9,575 nt of DNA from Clostridiales bacterium UBA1380 (lineage in GTDB: Bacteria; Bacillota; Clostridia; Oscillospirales; CAG-272), in NCBI GenBank assembly GCA_002305445.1, contig DBRA01000031.1, positions 1,101 to 10,675 of the forward strand, read 5' to 3'. The notes beneath the pieces were generated by a model. It did no database searches and was not told the DNA's origin. It saw only the letters and a list, made by a program, of their open reading frames with translations. Shown here piece after piece: positions 6,686 through 9,575 of the stretch. Numbering within the stretch: position 1 is the first letter of the stretch; each line of letters begins with the position of its first letter. Made by a program: the position numbers and the translations under genes.

Positions 6686-7678
6686 TTGCCGTATAACAGG
6701 GAGGTATACCGCGCCGTCAAGGAGCGGTTCGAGGAAAAGCGCGCACGCGCGCTCTCCGAAGCGGAAAGCCGGCGCGCGCTCATACACGAGCGCATTCCGG
6801 CGACGGTGCCGATCGACCGCGCGCTGTCGATGACCGCGTCGCGCGTGCTCGCCGCCGCGAAGGAGGGCAAGGACGGGCTCGACGAACGGCTGGAGGCGCT
6901 CCGCTCCGACGTCGGCGACCTGCACAAAAAGCGAGAGGAGCTTCTCGCCGCCGCGGGTTACCCGCCCGATTTCGACCGCCCGCATTTCGAATGCGCGCTC
7001 TGCGGCGACACCGGCCTCGACGGCGTCAAGCAGTGCGTCTGCTTCCGCCGGGCGATGGCCGAGGCGGCGATCGACGCGTCCGGCATGGGCCGCCTGATGC
7101 GCACGCAGTCCTTCGACAACTTTATTACGGACCTGCCCGGCTCGACGCCAGAGAACCGCGACCGTCTTCGCCGCAACCTCGAGGCCGTCCGCGCGTTCGC
7201 GGACGCGTTCTCGACAGATCCGGCTTCGTCCGCGTGCGGCGCGAACCTTCTGATGGTCGGCGCGACGGGACTCGGCAAAACGCATCTGACGTCGGCGGCG
7301 GCGCGCGCCGTTATCGAGCGCGGGAACGACGTTCTGTACGTCAGCGCGTCGGGTCTGCTCGCGCCGTTCGAGGAGGAGCGGTTCGGCACGCGCCGCGAGA
7401 GCGGCGACGGCGTCACCACGGACCGCGTTTTCGGCTGCGACCTCCTCGTGATCGACGATCTCGGCACGGAGGTGACGAACCAGTTCTCGCTGTCCGTGCT
7501 GTATAACGTCGTCAACACGCGGCTGATCGGCGCGAAATCCATGATCGTCAACACGAATCTCACCTCTGAGGAGCTGCGGCGCAGATACGGCGACCGCATA
7601 GCGAGCCGGTTCTTCGGTGAGTTCAAGGTGCTGCTCTTCACCGGCACGGACGCGCGCCGGCTCGGACTGCAGAAGTAA
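6686..7678 (+). CDS. dnaC: DnaC/DnaI-like replicative helicase loader (AAA+ ATPase)
   Basis: A 330-residue AAA+ ATPase of the DnaC/DnaI/IstB group, likely to load the replicative helicase on DNA during initiation or restart. The N-terminal third (about 1-90) is charged and predicted helical, fitting a helicase-binding and coiled region. A zinc-binding candidate follows: Cys103 and Cys106 (CALC), then Cys117 and Cys119 (CVC), as in the N-terminal domain of Gram-positive DnaI-type loaders. The AAA+ core carries Walker A GATGLGKT (192-199), Walker B LLVIDDLG (253-260), a sensor I region around IVNTNL (287-292), and a DRIASRF box (303-309) with an arginine-finger candidate, Arg308. The absence of a neighbouring transposase and the Cys-rich domain argue against IstB. 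The start is TTG with a strong Shine-Dalgarno site. Its promoter was not found; it may be read through from nadE, 210 bp upstream. The B. subtilis counterpart is called dnaI. Confidence 0.88.
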   Translation: MPYNREVYRAVKERFEEKRARALSEAESRRALIHERIPATVPIDRALSMTASRVLAAAKEGKDGLDERLEALRSDVGDLHKKREELLAAAGYPPDFDRPHFECALCGDTGLDGVKQCVCFRRAMAEAAIDASGMGRLMRTQSFDNFITDLPGSTPENRDRLRRNLEAVRAFADAFSTDPASSACGANLLMVGATGLGKTHLTSAAARAVIERGNDVLYVSASGLLAPFEEERFGTRRESGDGVTTDRVFGCDLLVIDDLGTEVTNQFSLSVLYNVVNTRLIGAKSMIVNTNLTSEELRRRYGDRIASRFFGEFKVLLFTGTDARRLGLQK

Positions 7679-7688
7679 CAAATTACAT

Positions 7689-7736
7689 AAAAAAAGTCCC
7701 GCCGGCGCGTCAGCGTTCGGCGGGATTTGTATTGTT
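7689..7736. terminator. Bidirectional intrinsic terminator between convergent genes
   Basis: CCCGCCG (7698-7704) pairs perfectly with CGGCGGG (7718-7724) across a 13-nt loop, with an extra T-A pair outside (7697/7725). Seven A residues (7689-7695) precede the stem, giving a seven-T tract on the minus strand; T-rich sequence follows on the plus strand. It therefore should end transcription of the helicase loader gene (stop at 7678) and of the opposed VTT-domain gene. The minus-strand stop codon (7712-7710) lies in the loop, so one arm encodes the last residues of that protein. Confidence 0.85.
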
Positions 7737-8420
7737 TTCGTTGTTTTCTTTGATCTTATGCACGAGAAGCGAGACTAACACTATTAAGACCGTCGCTGCC
7801 GCGCTTATGATAAACGCGGGCGAGGTCGGGTCGGTGATCGTAGCGCCGACGCACGTTATGGCAATCATGCTCGGCACGCTCCCTGCGAGGCTCCCGGCGA
7901 TGTAGCGCGGAAAGTCGGCTTTGACCGCGCCGAACATCAGCGAGACGAGGTCGGCGGGCAGCACGCTGACGATGCGCAGCATGTAGCATGCGAAAAACGT
8001 GTTGCCCTCCGTCAGCTTACCCGACTTGCCGCGCCGGTCGAAAAACGCGACGATGTGCGAGACCAGCTCCGGCCCCGATACGCGCCCGACCGCATACGGC
8101 ACGGCGAGCGTAACGGCGAGCCCGAAAAGGTTCACTATCAGCGCGGCCCACAGCGGGTAGCAGTTGCCGACGAATATATACACCGCGACGATCGGGAAGA
8201 AAACGGACAGCGACTTCACGGCATAGAAGACGAGTATAAACGCCGTAGACAGCAGATAATCGTCTGGGGTGTACGACAAAATCTCGTCGACCGACATGCC
8301 TATGACGAAGATGACGTAGGCCGATGCCGCCGTCAGCAGAGCGACGAGCACGAGCGGCAGAGCGCGCAGCAGCGCGACCCGGCGCGGGCAGCCCTCTCCG
8401 TTTTTATTATTCCGTTTCAT
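7710..8420 (-). CDS. TVP38/TMEM64 (VTT-domain) family membrane protein
   Basis: A 236-residue integral membrane protein of the VTT/SNARE-associated superfamily, related to DedA proteins; several relatives act as lipid scramblases or transporters, but the role here is unknown. Hydrophobic segments lie at about 17-40, 56-84, 88-113, 142-166, 172-195 and 201-221; the second and the fourth to fifth may be re-entrant, as the fold has such hairpins. The conserved family block is residues 149-181: Arg149, then VLPADLVS (153-160), FGAVKADFPRYIAGSLAG (163-180), and Pro183 nearby. GR (112-113) after the third segment is also typical. The N-terminus is Lys/Arg-rich; the C-terminus is charged and Asn-rich (about 221-236). 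AAGGGG lies about 10 nt upstream of the ATG. It follows the RNase J gene by 78 bp on the same strand and may be in its operon. Confidence 0.85.
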   Translation of the reverse strand: MKRNNKNGEGCPRRVALLRALPLVLVALLTAASAYVIFVIGMSVDEILSYTPDDYLLSTAFILVFYAVKSLSVFFPIVAVYIFVGNCYPLWAALIVNLFGLAVTLAVPYAVGRVSGPELVSHIVAFFDRRGKSGKLTEGNTFFACYMLRIVSVLPADLVSLMFGAVKADFPRYIAGSLAGSVPSMIAITCVGATITDPTSPAFIISAAATVLIVLVSLLVHKIKENNENNTNPAER

Positions 8421-8446
8421 GCCCGCGTCACCCCTTCAAGTCATAT

Positions 8447-8475
8447 GAGCGCCGTCTCTTTTATATTCGGCGCCC
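8447..8475. repeat. Inverted repeat in the gap between the RNase J and VTT-domain genes
   Basis: GAGCGCCG (8447-8454) and CGGCGCCC (8468-8475) are near-perfect arms (one wobble) around a 13-nt AT-rich loop. On the minus strand it follows the RNase J stop (8501-8499) and precedes the VTT-gene ribosome binding site, with no T-run after it. It is more likely an intercistronic hairpin than a terminator. Confidence 0.35.
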
Positions 8476-8498
8476 GCTCCGGCGTCGTCGGATCTCGC

Positions 8499-9575
8499 CT
8501 AAACGTTCATTATAACCGGCAGTATCATCGGCTTGCGCTTCGTCTTCGAGTAGAGGTACTTCGAGAGCGTGTCGCGGACGGTGGTTTTCATCTCCGTCCA
8601 CTCGGTCATGCTCTCCTCGAGGCACTCGTCCAGCGATTTACGCGCAAGTGTTTTTATCTCCTCAAGAAGCTGCTCGGATTCGCGCACGTACACGAAGCCG
8701 CGCGATATGATATCCGGACCGGATATTATCGAGCCTTCGTCGGTGTCCACCGTCGCGACGACGACGATCAGACCGTCCTGCGCGAGATGGCGGCGGTCGC
8801 GCAGCACGATGTTGCCGACGTCGCCGACGCCGTAGCCGTCGACGAGCACGCGGCCGCTCGGTATCGTGCCGTTGAACTGCGCGCTCTCGCCGTCAAGCTC
8901 GAGCACCTGCCCTATTTCGGCGACGAAGACGTTTTCGGGCGGCGTGCCCATGAACTCGGCCAGCTCCTTATGCTGCATCAGATGGCGGTACTCGCCGTGT
9001 ATCGGCATGACATATTTCGGATGGCACAGCGCGTGGAAGAATTTGATCTCCTCCTTGCAGGCGTGGCCGGAGACGTGCACTTCGAGCGACGAGTCGTGGT
9101 AGACGTTGACGCCGCGGCGGTACATCTCGTTTATGATCTTGCCGACGAGCTTCTCGTTGCCCGGGATCGCTGTCGCGCTGATGACGACGAGGTCGTTCGA
9201 GTCGAGCGTCACCTGGTTGTGGTCGGAGAACGCCATGCGGTACAGCGCCGACATCGGCTCGCCCTGCGAGCCTGTCGTGATGATCGTCAGCTTGTCGGGC
9301 GTGTAGCGGCCGATGTCCTTGATGTCGACGAGCAGCCCATCCGGCATTTTCATATAGCCGAGGCGGACGGCGGCGCCGACGACATTCTGCATCGAGCGGC
9401 CCGTTATCGCAACCTTGCGCCCGTGGCGCTCTGACGCGTCTATGATCTGCTGCACGCGGTGGACGTTCGACGAGAACGTCGCGATTATTATACGCTTGTC
9501 GGTGTGCTGCATGAAGATGGATTCGAGCGACGCGCCGACCTTTTTCTCCGACGGCGTGTAGCCGGGGCGCTCGAC
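8499..9575 (-). CDS. rnj: Ribonuclease J, C-terminal two thirds (runs off right edge)
   Basis: The frame is open to the right edge; 358 residues are visible and about 200 N-terminal residues, including the main metallo-beta-lactamase HxHxDH motif, lie outside. RNase J is a metal-dependent 5'-3' exonuclease and endonuclease central to mRNA decay and rRNA maturation in Bacillota. Visible landmarks, numbered from the first visible codon: ERPGYTPSEKKVG (2-14), the beta-CASP stretch IIIATFSSNVHR (29-40), GRSM (59-62), TTGSQGEPMSAL (100-111), HVSGH (167-171) with metal-region His residues, and MPIHGEYRHL (190-199) with His193. The region after about 225 (GYGVGDVGNIVLRDR and following) is the conserved linker and C-terminal domain. 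The fragment ends cleanly with a TAG stop and no frameshift. Promoter and start are outside the window, and the VTT-domain gene follows after 78 bp. Confidence 0.96.
   Translation of the reverse strand, partial: VERPGYTPSEKKVGASLESIFMQHTDKRIIIATFSSNVHRVQQIIDASERHGRKVAITGRSMQNVVGAAVRLGYMKMPDGLLVDIKDIGRYTPDKLTIITTGSQGEPMSALYRMAFSDHNQVTLDSNDLVVISATAIPGNEKLVGKIINEMYRRGVNVYHDSSLEVHVSGHACKEEIKFFHALCHPKYVMPIHGEYRHLMQHKELAEFMGTPPENVFVAEIGQVLELDGESAQFNGTIPSGRVLVDGYGVGDVGNIVLRDRRHLAQDGLIVVVATVDTDEGSIISGPDIISRGFVYVRESEQLLEEIKTLARKSLDECLEESMTEWTEMKTTVRDTLSKYLYSKTKRKPMILPVIMNV

Noticed and set aside
6686..7678. IstB, the ATPase partner of an IS21-type transposon, as an alternative for the DnaC-like gene
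   Set aside because: There is no adjacent IstA transposase or terminal inverted repeat, and the N-terminal Cys cluster fits chromosomal helicase loaders.
6614..7681. A 355-codon minus-strand frame opposite the helicase loader gene
   Set aside because: It mirrors the whole opposite gene, is Arg/Ala-rich, and shows no family motif.
8055..9434. A 459-codon plus-strand open frame opposite the VTT-domain and RNase J genes
   Set aside because: It is antisense to two clear genes, its translation is Arg/His/Val/Asp-rich with no recognisable domain, and such long antisense frames are expected in GC-rich coding DNA.

Overview
The window looks like chromosomal DNA from a GC-rich member of the Bacillota, probably an uncultured Clostridia-type gut or anaerobic lineage. 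This is inferred from RNase J, a DnaI/DnaC-type helicase loader with a Cys-rich N-terminal domain, a clostridial-style nicotinamidase (active-site stretch Gly-Ile-Cys), strong Shine-Dalgarno sites, TTG starts, and AT-rich sigma-A-like promoters set in GC-rich coding DNA. Almost every base is explained by seven genes; the longest gap is about 210 bp. I see no mobile element, CRISPR array, phage gene, tRNA or rRNA.

Layout from left to right: (1) the 5' part of a secreted polysaccharide deacetylase on the minus strand, running off the left edge; (2) a ComM/YifB-family AAA+ ATPase on the minus strand, with an unusual acidic insertion near its C-terminal domain; (3) an NAD salvage block, with pncA and pncB on the minus strand and nadE on the plus strand, driven from a compact intergenic region where two well-formed promoters point at each other across a small palindrome; (4) a DnaC/DnaI-like helicase loader on the plus strand with a TTG start; (5) convergent to it, a VTT-domain (TVP38/TMEM64) membrane protein and, upstream of that, the C-terminal two thirds of RNase J on the minus strand, running off the right edge.

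The metabolic core is the pyridine salvage trio. PncA would deamidate nicotinamide to nicotinate, PncB would convert nicotinate to nicotinate mononucleotide, and NadE would amidate nicotinate adenine dinucleotide to NAD using glutamine. The intermediate adenylyltransferase (NadD) is not here and must be elsewhere. The other genes are housekeeping functions (DNA processing, replication, RNA decay, cell wall or membrane) with no evident functional link to NAD.

No undescribed system of genes is evident. The most interesting signals are regulatory or structural: the face-to-face pncA/nadE promoters with a shared palindrome, the ComM insertion, and a bidirectional terminator whose loop holds the stop codon of the VTT-domain gene.
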